Position numbers and translations under genes: made by a program | Shown: positions 36,218 through 58,072 of the stretch, one piece after another | Position numbering within the stretch: position 1 is the first letter of the stretch | How the letters are laid out: every line of letters starts with the position of its first letter | Assembly: GCF_008831285.2 (NCBI RefSeq) | Contig: NC_045147.1 | Coordinates: 21,096,981 to 21,160,980, forward strand | From: Nymphaea colorata | Taxonomy: Eukaryota; Streptophyta; Magnoliopsida; Nymphaeales; Nymphaeaceae | Direction of reading: 5' to 3' | Length of the DNA stretch: 64,000 nucleotides | The notes under the pieces: model-generated | Told to the model about the DNA's origin: nothing | The model's input: only the letters and a program-made list of their open reading frames with translations | Database searches by the model: none

Positions 36218-36914
36218 GGTTGTCAGAGTCCACTTCAACGACGTGGACGCTACTGACTCGTCGAGCGACGAGGAAGGCGATCATTTCTGCAGGTTGCGCG
36301 TCAAGAGGCATGTGCTTGAAATCAAGATCGCGGCCGCGCCTGAGCCGGAGCAAGCGAGGAAGCGACGGAAGATGACGACGAGGCGGACGGAGTTCTGTCA
36401 GAAAACCGAGGAGCCGGAGGGGCGGAGAGAGAAGTTCCGGGGCGTCCGGAGGCGGCCATGGGGCCGCTGGGCAGCGGAGATCCGAGACCCGACCCGCCGG
36501 AAGCGTCTCTGGCTCGGCACGTTCGACACTGCGGAGGAGGCCGCCACCGTCTATGACGACGCAGCCGTGAGGCTCAAGGGCCCCAACGCGGTCACCAACT
36601 TCTCCAAGGCGCCCTCCACCCCATCTGTTTCCTCTCCGACGTCCGTCCTCCCAGCGTCCACCGGTGAGCCCACTCCCTTCGACAAGCCCCCTTCCGAGTC
36701 CGAGTCGGAGTTCACCGTATCGGATTCCCCCCTGTTCGAGCCGTTCGCGGCCGGGTTCGACGTCTTCTCCTGGTCTCCCCCTCCGTCGCCGCTCCCGTTC
36801 TTCTCCGACGTGGCGTGGAGGGCGAAGCGGTGGCGGGACGACGACGGGGACTTCGGTGATCTGGACGATCTCCTTCTCCAAATCGGCGATTTCCTGCCCT
36901 CGTCAACGTCGTGA
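36126..36914 (+). CDS. CRF-like: Cytokinin response factor-like AP2/ERF transcription factor (ERF group VI)
   Basis: Intronless, 262 aa, nuclear DNA-binding activator or regulator. The N-terminal CRF domain ([21 protein letters not shown], about 30-50) defines the group VI family, in which it mediates interaction with other CRFs and cytokinin phosphorelay proteins. A basic stretch RKRRK near 79 may be a nuclear signal. The AP2 domain covers about 103-160, with [19 protein letters not shown] (Ala and Asp of the ERF type), [13 protein letters not shown] and the ending [17 protein letters not shown] (about 169-175) is the family's putative kinase site. The C-terminal acidic segment [19 protein letters not shown] is a likely activation region. 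The long leader with upstream ORFs suggests translational control. The poly(A) signal AATAAA lies near 37122. Exact orthology (CRF1 to CRF6) cannot be assigned. Confidence 0.93.
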   Translation: MTCFSVGNGREPDGRRDFSTASTSGRRSGPKVVRVHFNDVDATDSSSDEEGDHFCRLRVKRHVLEIKIAAAPEPEQARKRRKMTTRRTEFCQKTEEPEGRREKFRGVRRRPWGRWAAEIRDPTRRKRLWLGTFDTAEEAATVYDDAAVRLKGPNAVTNFSKAPSTPSVSSPTSVLPASTGEPTPFDKPPSESESEFTVSDSPLFEPFAAGFDVFSWSPPPSPLPFFSDVAWRAKRWRDDDGDFGDLDDLLLQIGDFLPSSTS

Positions 36915-37129
36915 CCCGTCCGCGCTCCGTTCGGCCCCACCCACGCTTTTTTCTTCGTCCCCTTCCGTCGGCGCTGCCACGTGTGGATTGTGGATGGCAG
37001 ATTTTGTGACCCGCCCATTTTTGTCTGCTATTTATGTTTTTTTTTTTCCCTTTTCCGTTCTCTTTCTTTTGCCCCTCCTCCTTTTCTTGTAACGTAATTG
37101 AGTGTAATCGAATGGGATGTTTAAATAAA

Positions 37130-40100
37130 AAAAAGCGTAGAAGAGCTGTATTATACAAAGGAGGAAAAATATCTTAGCAACTACCATATGTGGATCTCAA
37201 CTCAAGAGGACCCAGACGGCCCACGAGAGATGTTCGGTCATGGTCACATACTCGGCCCTTCGGGAGCTAGAAGGAACACACTCAGACCTGATATTCACTG
37301 TTAGCTGGACCTGCTGAGCCCCGCAAGCTATACATATCTCTTTCTTCAATAAATGTTCAATAATGACATTTATTGAAGAAAAGAAGAGTTGTTCGGATAA
37401 TGATTCGCCAGGACTGTATATATGTTATCACTAAAATTTAATCGACAGCAACATTTTCTGAAATTATATAGGATTGTGGATGAGGGGCGTGCTACGGCTG
37501 CCTCTTTGTGCAAAAGTGCTCACTAGGCATGTTTGGGGCGGCCACTTCTGAAAAATAGAATACGTAAGGACCATTCATACTTTGCTCCACACCTGACTAA
37601 GGGACCACACCTAGGCATGGCCTTTTCGGGCGATCACAGATAAGTAATTCATTCTCCTCAAGATGGGTTCTCAATATTCCCCTTATATGTCTCAACAATA
37701 AGGATGTAATAGATATATTCAGGTGAAAAGGCTTCATATAAAATTTAAACTGGAGATCGCTTGTGAACTCTGTAAATTCAAAAGTTTCCATGGAAGCACA
37801 GTTTTCATGGTCATGGGCAATAGAAAGGAACAAATTTCCAAAAATAAGAGACCCCAGCTCAACTAAGAACAGGCCCGTCAAGGAAAATTCAGCGACTATG
37901 AGTCTTATATCTCCAAAAAACGCCGAAAAGGTGGGCTCCAATTGAAATTTGCGACTAAAAACGCCACCACCATTGAAGCAAAAATTAAATTATCAGGCGC
38001 GTCCAGGTCAAGAGCAACATCACCCCAGCAAAATATTCATTTTAATCTCTTTTATTACAAAAGCATGATGTAAAGAGTTTACTTTACTGTGTGCCATTTT
38101 TTCTGGATCATCAATGATAACAACCAAGACGTCATGACCCCCAACTAAAATGGTCGTCACCTCCCCTTTGCTTCCCCAAAACACATTTTCAGATTGAGCA
38201 ATCAATGGTTGCCGGTTGTGGCATGACCCAGATTGTCCACTCCCTCCAGGGAAAAATCACTTTCCACCTCAATCACCCTCTGCTGTCGAGAGAGAGACAA
38301 CTCAGCTAATGGCAGAGACAGAAATCTAGACCAGGGCGGGTCCGACAACAGGAAGCCCAATCAGGGACAACTTATTAGGATAAGATTGGATCTAAGTGAG
38401 CACTGCACACCTTGCACCCCACCTTTCTATTGGAACTCAAGTTGAGCGGGTGTGGCAGAACCTAGGTCCGCCGTTGATCATAAGAAAAAAGCTGGGAGTA
38501 GATGACGCGCAGGTATAAGTGACCAAGGGGTTCACAGGGAAAGGAGTGAAACGGAGTGAATTGTGAAGCATTAAAACCACAAGTGACTAGGAAAATGATT
38601 CGGTTGATCCGATCAGGATCGTTTTGGGGCTGCAGGAAAGAAAAGTCCTTATCGATGAACCAGATAATAGTTGCCTTGTTCGGAGACATCTTAGTTAATC
38701 CTTCCCGGAGAAGGAACTGGCGAAATTGCGCTCCTTACGAAGCAAGTAACGGCTTGCTTGCTGCCCGGTCTGCAATTCCATCGATTTTCCTTTCCCAGAC
38801 GTATATTTGCAGAGCCTGATTCCATGAGGCACCGTTTGCCCTCAGTCTTCACAAGTTTCTTTCTGATTCCACAAAGAAAGAAAGAGAGGGAAAGATTCAA
38901 TTGCCTAGAACTGTTCGTTTACAAAAAGTGGGTCAGCAGAAAACGAAAGTTAGTCAGATTGGTAGCAATATCTAAAGAAGTAAAAAGATTGAAAGTTAGG
39001 GCAGGAATGGGATGTTGGGGGGCGGCGCTGACGACTGAGTGGGAGAATTTCTGAACGATTTCCGCTCAAATCAATGCCTCATCGTCTTCGGACAAGATGC
39101 AGAAAAAATCGGCTCGGAGAAAATAATGCAGCCATCCTTTTCTTTAGCAAAGAATCCTTAAAACAACAAACTTCATGGCACTGGCACTTCGCATTAGCGC
39201 TAGATCCGATATGAGGCCCGGCCACCATGTCTTACCATGGCTTGGGAAAGCGGCACAGCATTAGAGCGCTCAGGGTCCACAAGAAGTTCACTTAAGGTCT
39301 TCATTTCGGCTATAGCTATATATATATACACCCAAATATAGCAACTTTTCATTTCGTATTTTTTTTTTACATATATTGTTATTGCACACCTACTCCCCTC
39401 CAGACGTATTAGCCACTTCTATCAATTCAGTTTTGGCTATTTCTTTGGCCAAATTCTCCGCATTAGAAGCGAAATTCAGGGGGGGGGGGAATCCAGAAAT
39501 GTCTGCTTCAAGGTTTCTTTTGTATTTGAAACTTTTGAGGCTATGGGGAATAAAACATCTTCTCCCCCTTATGAGGCAACAGACAAAAATACACATCTAT
39601 GAAGCTTTCCTAACTAGTATAACAAGTTTTACATTAAGTCTTGCGCTATCAAGAGACCAGAGATACGGATTTGTGACTAATCATGGCTCTTCTAAAATTG
39701 TTTCAATCCCTTGGCTTTAGAAGCATTTTAGTTATAAAAGAAGCAAGAAGTTACTTCAACAAACAGAATGAATTCAATCCGCTCAGATACATTCAAAAAA
39801 GTCAAAAGTAGAGCCCTAATGCCAGCATAAGAACAATTAAAATCCAACAACAGCAGAACAATTAAACCCAACAACAGCTTCACCTATCGTCGGACGTTAA
39901 GAACTTCAAGGTCAAGTCAATTGGGATAATCACGCAAGAGTTGGGTTCATTAATTAAAAGGCAATAAAAACCTACCGGCACTTTGGCACCCTTCTACTTT
40001 CGTATTAACAGGTCAAAGCGTCAACTGTAAAAAGCCTGCTGAACCTGAGCTTTCACTATGAAACAATAATAGTACTAGTAATAACGATAAAAATGAAAAC

Positions 40101-41027
40101 AATAGTACCCTCGGCTGGCAATTTCATGATTTAGTCCATGTATAACAGAGAAGGCTTTGGTGCGTTAGGACGAAGACGCGAAGAAGCCTACCTTGTCGGA
40201 TGTGCACCACTTGTTGTGAAGAATAATTGCAAGGCAATCTCTCGTCCAACAGCTAGGCATCTACCACATGCAATAACACCACACCCACCCCCCATTCCCA
40301 ACCCCAACCCAAAAAGAAAAAAAAACCCACACCAACAAACTCAAAGGGACTTCAGTTAAAAACGGCAAATCTGAACGTCGAACACGCAAAAAAAGAAAAG
40401 AAAAAGAAAAAAAAAGGCACCAATAGGTCGATTAAATAATTAGAAGCACAAAATTGGGCTTCCAAAACCCAACTCACTGTCGACTCAATTTGCATCACCC
40501 CTTAAGCTCCAAGCTTTTTAGAGTTTAACCCCCACCAGGACTCGATGTTCTCAGATCAGGGGATTACCCTACAAATTTGAGAGGCACGTCAATAAGTTGT
40601 GGAACTGGTTAATTCCCATTCCTAGCATGCCCGGGCAAGAACAAACCACAGACTTCGTGTGCAGCAAAAGAACAACCTCATTCACAAGCCTATTCTTTGG
40701 CAACTAAATCGACTGGAACCAAAATATCCGGTGTTTGCAAGTGCTGCGAAACCATACTAGCTTTACTAGAACACAGCTCCCTCAAGGGTATTATCGAATC
40801 CTCCTCCTTCAGTCCGTACAATAAGAAAAGCACGTTCTAGAAGTAATACTTCAGGCAATACAACAACAAAAGCACGTTCTAGATTACAATTATGTAACAG
40901 TTATATACATAAAACAAGAACTGAAAATGACTGGAGATGTAGCTCAAAATATGCATCACCTTCAGCAAAATGAAGGGATTAAAACATAAAAGATGGAGAT
41001 TGGAAATTTACCGAAATGGCTGCTTTG
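37130..41027. other. Intergenic region between the CRF and cysteine desulfurase genes
   Basis: Tail-to-tail spacer. Contains a 15-bp inverted repeat (37341-37381), G- and A-rich tracts (a run of G at about 39480; A-rich purine tract at 40380-40415) and the 3' UTR of the desulfurase near 40950-41027. No further gene was supported. Confidence 0.6.
37341..37381. repeat. Hairpin, 15-bp stem
   Basis: TTTCTTCAATAAATG and its exact reverse complement are separated by 11 nt, about 220 bp downstream of the CRF poly(A) signal. Confidence 0.85.
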
Positions 41028-48190
<7,163 letters not shown>

Positions 48191-48439
48191 TTCCTCGAAA
48201 GGGGAAAAATTGGAGAGATGTTAAAGGCCGGGAACTCCCAACCGGAAAATCGAAGCCCGAAACTCCGACGAAGGAGAAAATCGTGGACTCCTCCAAACGA
48301 TTTGCGAGAAAGAGGGAGAGACAGGGCAGAGACAGGGAGGGGAGGTTGTTTGCGCCAGATTGCCCGCGTTATCTCCGCGGCGGGGGAAGTTGAAGGCCAT
48401 ATGGATCGGATCCTGGCGGATCAAATCATATGTGTGCGC

Positions 48440-48960
48440 GTGTGTGTGGTAAGCATACATGCATCATGTGCCTGTCCATGTGTGCACATGAGGCGTCGAA
48501 TCTCATAGGTAGAGAGATCCGACTTCTCTAGTGTGTTGATGCGTGTTAAATCTATAAACAATTTTTTGGTGTCATTTTTCGGCATATTGCACAATTATGA
48601 TCTTCATTTAGTAGTTCATTTGTGAAGTTGCTTGTGCGGCTTTTGCAGCACAGTGTTTCTTATTCTGGTAGCAACTCACCAACTTCTTGACAGTTCACAA
48701 CTTTTCAAAGCTTTTTTGTCTTAAAATTTATATATTTCTGGTGAAAACATTTATTTTCATGTAAATGTGTAGGAATATACTGATGAAGATGATTCAGATT
48801 ATAAGATTTTCATGAAAAAGAATGTTCACTTTGTAAAGGACCAATAAGTTTGGGAAGGAAAGATCTCTGAAGCTCGTAGAGAGGCCAAGACTGTAAGTGA
48901 ATTTAGTTTTTCTTAGTTAATAAGTGTATAAAAAATTACTCTTTTTGGCAATCAAGTAAA
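48440..48960 (+). repeat. Displaced duplicate of thioredoxin intron 1-exon 2-intron 2
   Basis: About 400 bp (48546-48950) is roughly 90% identical to 51312-51700 within the thioredoxin gene. Similarity resumes upstream at AAGCATACATGCATCA (48448 versus 51170). The (AT)n(TG)n tract present in the gene is missing here. The duplicate lies between the desulfurase promoter and the thioredoxin leader, in the same orientation as the gene. Confidence 0.9.
48773..48892 (+). pseudogene. Disabled copy of thioredoxin exon 2
   Basis: Matches the 120-nt exon 51539-51658 with intact splice sites (TGTAG before, GTAAGT after) and the same phase. Codon 25 is TAA (48845-48847) where the gene has AAA. Other changes include Ala3 to Thr and Glu15 to Lys. 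It lies upstream of the inferred thioredoxin leader exon, so it is probably not transcribed with the gene. Confidence 0.88.
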
Positions 48961-50130
48961 TAAATATCAATTATAATCAAGACCAAAATGTGAAGAGTTG
49001 TCACCAGACTTAATCAATTATTAACTGCTAATTAAGGAATATTTAATCTTGAACTTCTTTAGCTTATCACTATTGTAATTAAATGACCGTTGATCCAGTT
49101 TAGTTTCATTAGCGAACTGCTAGTCTACCTTGACCTTATAATTAGACTACTAGCCAAAAATTTGCTTTTTGTTTTATATAAGTGCCTCTTAGGATATAAA
49201 AATTTCTGAAAGAGTCCAGCAAATTTTTTATGACTTTGGACAACTGCACTTGCCCCTCACTAATATACTTCAATGGTAATAATAAATAAAGATTAAAATA
49301 AAGGACTATCTATTGTTGATAGGACAAGAGCCTGCTTTTTTATAAATTTCATTTATTTAACTGTCTATTTGATATATATCAGGCGTTCAAATGTAACGAC
49401 TTGCATGTGTTTTTATTGCCCGTTCAAAGTTTGAGCATTTCCTTTTCAAGGCAAACTTTGGCAAAGTAGTCTTGCTTTTTAAAGTGGCAGTAAAAAGAGA
49501 AGGCAGTTCTGGGTTTGCTGATTTCTTTTTCATTTTTTTATCAGTGCAGTTGTTGCAAATAGATCAGCGCATTGTAAATCACACTAATTCACTTGTAAAA
49601 GTAAAGTTGCATTTTTTTATTAGTATTACTTTTAATCAATCATCCTTTGTTAGTAGCAATAAAAAGCTAGTAACTTTCTAATACTTTCTGCATAGTTAAG
49701 AGATCACAATTCTTATGGCATAGTTAGCAAGAAGCATGAAAGTTTATATTTTAGTTACTTCCTTTTCGTTGGAAGGGAGAGAAAGCGCTTCTAATCATCG
49801 AAATGGGAGGGTATTTTCATCATATAAATAAAGAACAACACTTGCCGCTTATCTAATTAAATAAAGGTAAAGGTGGTCATTTGTTAATATATTGTCAAAA
49901 AGTTGAGGACTTCCTTGTTCACCTTCAAAAGTTGAAGGTGTTTGTTGACCGTGAGCGTCCATTTTTTTCTTATTTGAATTGAAAAAGAAAGTTGAAAAAA
50001 TTGTCTTTATTTCACAATCGCCACTCGCCTGCGAAGGCCTACACGGTATTTGTAAAACTAAAGCTGGGTTTCGAATGACGGTAAAAAATAGATGGGTCTT
50101 AGACGATATTTTTCCTCCTACGCTCCGAAG
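48961..50130. other. AT-rich spacer upstream of the thioredoxin gene
   Basis: No coding exon was recognised. Probably contains the thioredoxin promoter in its right part. The start of transcription was not located. Confidence 0.5.
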
Positions 50131-50149
50131 TGCCAGGACCGATGACCGT

Positions 50150-50950
50150 CTCCCTGGCGCGAAGTCGCGAGACTCTCTCTCTCCTTAAGCTTATGGGGTG
50201 CGTTTGTCTTGCGCTTCCGTTGTTCACCACGCAAGTTTCTCTCCCTCCCTCCCTCCCCTTCTCTCTCACTCAATTGAAGAATAGTGGTTTGAAATTCTCG
50301 TGCTACTGTGATTCGGTAGATTTCCTTCACCCGTCGGTGCTAAATCTTCACGAAATTGTGTTCCGGGTTTCATCAATAAAGCGTGACCATTCGTGAAGGT
50401 ATTTGGTTTCCGACCCTTCCTTTGGATATCTGTTTAAAGCGAGTTTTCTAGCTTTGTCTGCGTTATGCTTGAGAAATTGGGAGTTCGCTGAAGGCTGATA
50501 TTAATTGGCTGGTACGGCGATTTCCGAATCAGGGTATAAGTTGGTTTGGGATCATCTTATTTTCTTTCTCAACTGGAGCTTCTTGGATCTTTTATGGATT
50601 TTTCTCAAATTTTTTATGCCTTTTGCTACCATGATATTGTTTTACAAAGATAGTTTTCTTTGTTGAAATTGCAAGAATTTTATTGTGAAATCTTTATTGA
50701 GCTAGTTGGTTTCATACTTCTCTGATCCTTATTATGGATTGTGTTCAATTAAGAGCAAAATTTTCTGTAATTTTAAAAGCTACCTTCTCCTTTATTATCC
50801 CTTCCATCTCAGATGTTGGAACAATTTCATCTTGACAAATACATTTCTTCCATTTTGATTAATGATTCTATGACACTGTGCTGGAATTTCCTTTATTTGT
50901 CTCAATTTTTCTTTTCTTCTCACCGTGATTTTTTATGTCAAGGTGAGCAG
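50150..50950 (+). promoter_or_regulatory. Probable leader exon and leader intron of the thioredoxin gene
   Basis: A CT-rich leader (CTCTCTCTCCTT, CTCCCTCCCTCCC) ends at a plausible donor GTGAAG|GTATTTGG (50398/50399). A possible acceptor GTGAGCAG lies at 50950, 30 nt before the ATG. The boundaries are inferred from splice consensus only. Confidence 0.45.
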
Positions 50951-50980
50951 ACAAGACGCTTCAAGTTGGCGGAGTAGGAA

Positions 50981-54743
<3,763 letters not shown>

Positions 54744-54950
54744 TATGTGCAATGTATGCATATGCACATCCTGCAGTTTATCTTCAGAGATGTGGTTTGT
54801 CAACGGATGATTGAGGTCGTAAATGCATCTGTAAGATCCTGCACGAGTGGAGCTGTTTCTTTTATTATCAGAATAACAAAAAGAACCTATAATTGTTTAC
54901 TTTGTGTTGTTTTTTTGTGATTTTGGTGTGGCAGTTGGTCAACTACCAGC

Positions 54951-55210
54951 CTATTTTTCTTTTCGGTTAACCTTTTTTTTTTTTTTTTCTATGGTGATCG
55001 GCATTTGTAGGCAGTACAGTGGATTGTCCAACTTGTAAATTACTTCTTTGTTGAACTCTGAACTTATAAGAGTACAATTTAATTCCACTTTCTTTTCAGT
55101 TAGGTAGAGCTTGGTCCTTTTTCAGTTTTTTTAGGATGACTCGCATTTCTAGGCAGCTATAGCGGATTGGCCAACTTGTAGGTTACCCCTCTTCATTGAC
55201 CTCTTGGAAC
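54951..55210. repeat. Degenerate direct duplication, period about 140 bp
   Basis: GCATTTGTAGGCAG...GTGGATTGTCCAACTTGTA (first copy) recurs as GCATTTCTAGGCAG...GCGGATTGGCCAACTTGTA (second copy). Confidence 0.75.
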
Positions 55211-55394
55211 TTTCCTACGAGGATGAAAATTTAGTGAAAGAAGCAGTTTGGGCTTTATACCAAATGAAGTTTATCTAAGGTTTTACATAAAATTTAGTGT
55301 CTTTGTGCATCACTAATATGTAGGACACATATGATCTACATAATACATGCATGTGTATATTGTACATTGCCCATCAAAAATTCCTCTGGGATGG

Positions 55395-55515
55395 TTCAAA
55401 ATTGCGTTGGGTTGATTGATTAAAAAATTATATGTGGTGCCCAATGCAGACCTGAATGTGTGATTCCAATGCCCCCCCGCCAAAAATTCCTGGCTCCACC
55501 ACTGGTGGAGCCAAT
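55395..55515 (-). mobile_element. Remnant of a dispersed repeat with GTGGTGGAGCC core
   Basis: The minus-strand text GTGGTGGAGCCAGGAATTT followed by a G-rich run matches degenerate copies near 29145 (GTGGCGGAGTCAGGAATTT), 32311 and 47104. Such strings are typical of eroded plant transposon ends. The family is not identified. Confidence 0.35.
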
Positions 55516-58072
55516 CTGTGTTTGTTCATACTGATTTGTTTCTAAAATGAAAATAAACTTCGTTCGGCATGGCTACCACAAAAGCATTTTTATAAGCAGA
55601 CTTTCTGATCCCCCAACCGGCTTCCCAACCGTACAACTCGTTTAGGTGATTTTCATCCAAAGCATTTGTTACTCTATCTGCAAGAAAGGCGAAGCTTCTG
55701 CATATCTTGATACTGACTATAATCTAGAAACCCCGAAATGGGAAAACCTTGATGGCTTTTCAGATCTGTCAGACATGGCTCAATGGGTCAGCACATTGAT
55801 AGGTTACAGTGTATTTTGAAAGAGCTGTATCATTAGATGAGCGGCACAAAACATAGAATGTGAAGAGAACTTTTCTTTTGCCAATTTTCTTCTTCATAAA
55901 CAAACACTACTCTTGCTATTCTATAGAAACAACAAAGTGATGGGCCGGGTCATAGAACTATTACATTTCACTATATACCCCACAAACGATGCATGCATCC
56001 ACAAGGATTGAAGTAGGTGATGCAATGGACAGTTGAACATAACAGAGGCTGCGCCGACATCCAGTACAACGAGTTGCACAACCAACATACAAGATCTGAC
56101 CCATTCTGCAATTCTACTAGGTATGGATGAGAACAGATTCAAGTCAGGTCAGGCGGCGCTTTAACTTAGCAATGCAAAATACTACAACTACAAGAACTTC
56201 TGCTTTGGTTTTTTGGTTTGATCTGCGTATGAACATTAGTATGCAAACAAGGCTGTTAAAGGGTGGTCTCCTATTGCAAGTTTTGTAACTGCCGTGTATG
56301 GACAAACTATTTGGCAAAGAATGAAAAAACACGGATCAAAGTGGTTCTTTCCAAGAACAGAGTCAAATTTTTATCAGATCAAATATTTTCCCTTCGCGCA
56401 TCACGGCTGATCGAACGGATAATCCGGCCACTGATCTATGCTCGGTCAGTTTCACATTCTTTGGCAAACATCGGGCCGTTTTCAGCATAAAAGACTGCCA
56501 ACCACAACACGATTGTTTTTCCACATTATGAACTAAATCTTATCTATCCCTGTAAAGGGTATGGCTGAATTTTCCGTGGGAAACCTCTGTGGTCTAAGAG
56601 CATATTCATTTGCACATGTGTGAAGAAGTTTCAACAAGAACACTCAGTCAATGTTGTAAATGATGGTATAACCAATACACCGGATCGGCCGATATCTATA
56701 GTTGATCTGTCTGCCCTTTTCTTTTGGTTTTTTAATTTACATAATAGTTCAAAATATGTTAAATTATTTTTTTTTCAAAAAAAATAAGAAAAACGTAGTA
56801 GAGCCTTACCGCTGCTCCTATGGGAGTTGAGGGACGGAGTTTCTGCTTTCTACTTGAAAAAAGAAATATTGTTATAACAAAAAATTGCCTTCGATGGTAA
56901 TTTAAATATTGTATTAGCAAATTCCCAACAATAATTTTAAGATGGTTTGGGATAACACTTTTAAATGGCATTTTGGAAGCAAAATATCATTTTGTATCCA
57001 AAACACCATTTTAAGTGTGCTTGGGTAACGGTTAAATCGAAGCTTCTGGAAAAACTCAGTTTTCACAAAACAATGTTTTAAAAAAAAGAGCAAATAACAG
57101 GACTCTCATATGTCTTTTCATTGAAAAAATGTCGTTTTGGGTATGTCATCGAAATATACAAACCAAGTTTCAAGTACTGATTAAAAAAATCAAATTTTAG
57201 CAAAAACGATTTTCAAAATTACAATTTTTTTTCAATTTAAGTTGCCATCCAAACACCAAAAGACTTAAATTATAAGTGGCGTCAAGAAGTTCGGCGGTTG
57301 AATCCAGCCCGTTATTCAGTCCCGTTTTTTCAAAGCTAGTGGCGCCACATAAAAAAAACGGTCGAATTCTTATTTTTGACCAAATTAATAAATAAAAAAA
57401 TCGTCGAGTTCTTATTTAAGAAAATTAGATAAAGCTAAATGACGAGAATACACGTCAATTGAAAGATAGGAATGGCGGCCGAAAATGAAGTATCAACTAA
57501 GGCCGAGAATAAAGGGAAAAAGAAAAAAGAAAAAAAAGAACTTGCGTGTTGAAATGAAAGCCGATATGAGCGGCAGAAGGCGCTCACAACACAGGCCCAA
57601 TTAATTTAACTAGCAGAGAAAACGACCATGGCAGAAACCAACGGGTAAGACGCGCATGCTGTCACTTTGCCTTGAAAAATTGAGAGGGCCACCATCATGA
57701 TCTCCTCTCTGAATTTTTTGTTGGATTTATGTTAATGCTATTTTCCTCTCTCTCTCTCTCTCCCTTCTGTCTTCTGTAACCATGAACATGAGAAAGAGAT
57801 TCGATTCTTTCATATTGTCAACACTATATTACAGTACATAATGGATAAACTATGGTTCAAGATTGGTAGATGAAATATAAAAGATTACACAAAAAGACAT
57901 GGACAAGCAAGATGAACTATGCTCACGCGGTTTCGACGCCAAAAACAAAAGAATCAACAATTGCTTCTAAAGGAGCAGCAGAAGAAGCGGGTTCACGAAT
58001 GATGATGCCTTTTACCATCAAATAACTATTTCTGTGGGATCCTTGATTTGGTTGTCCGTGCAATGCTGTGCT

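Larger units (their letters stand above)
54744..58072. other. Spacer between the thioredoxin and FERONIA-like genes
   Basis: Converging 3' ends. Contains a degenerate direct duplication (54951-55210), a GTGGTGGAGCCAGGAATTTTT-type repeat (reverse sense at 55395-55515), AT-rich sequence and a CT tract at 57748-57764. No gene was recognised. Confidence 0.6.

Noticed and set aside
35892-36881. 329-codon minus-strand ORF
   Set aside because: Antisense shadow of the GC-rich CRF gene; Arg/Pro/Leu-rich with no domain, while the plus-strand frame has clear CRF and AP2 domains.
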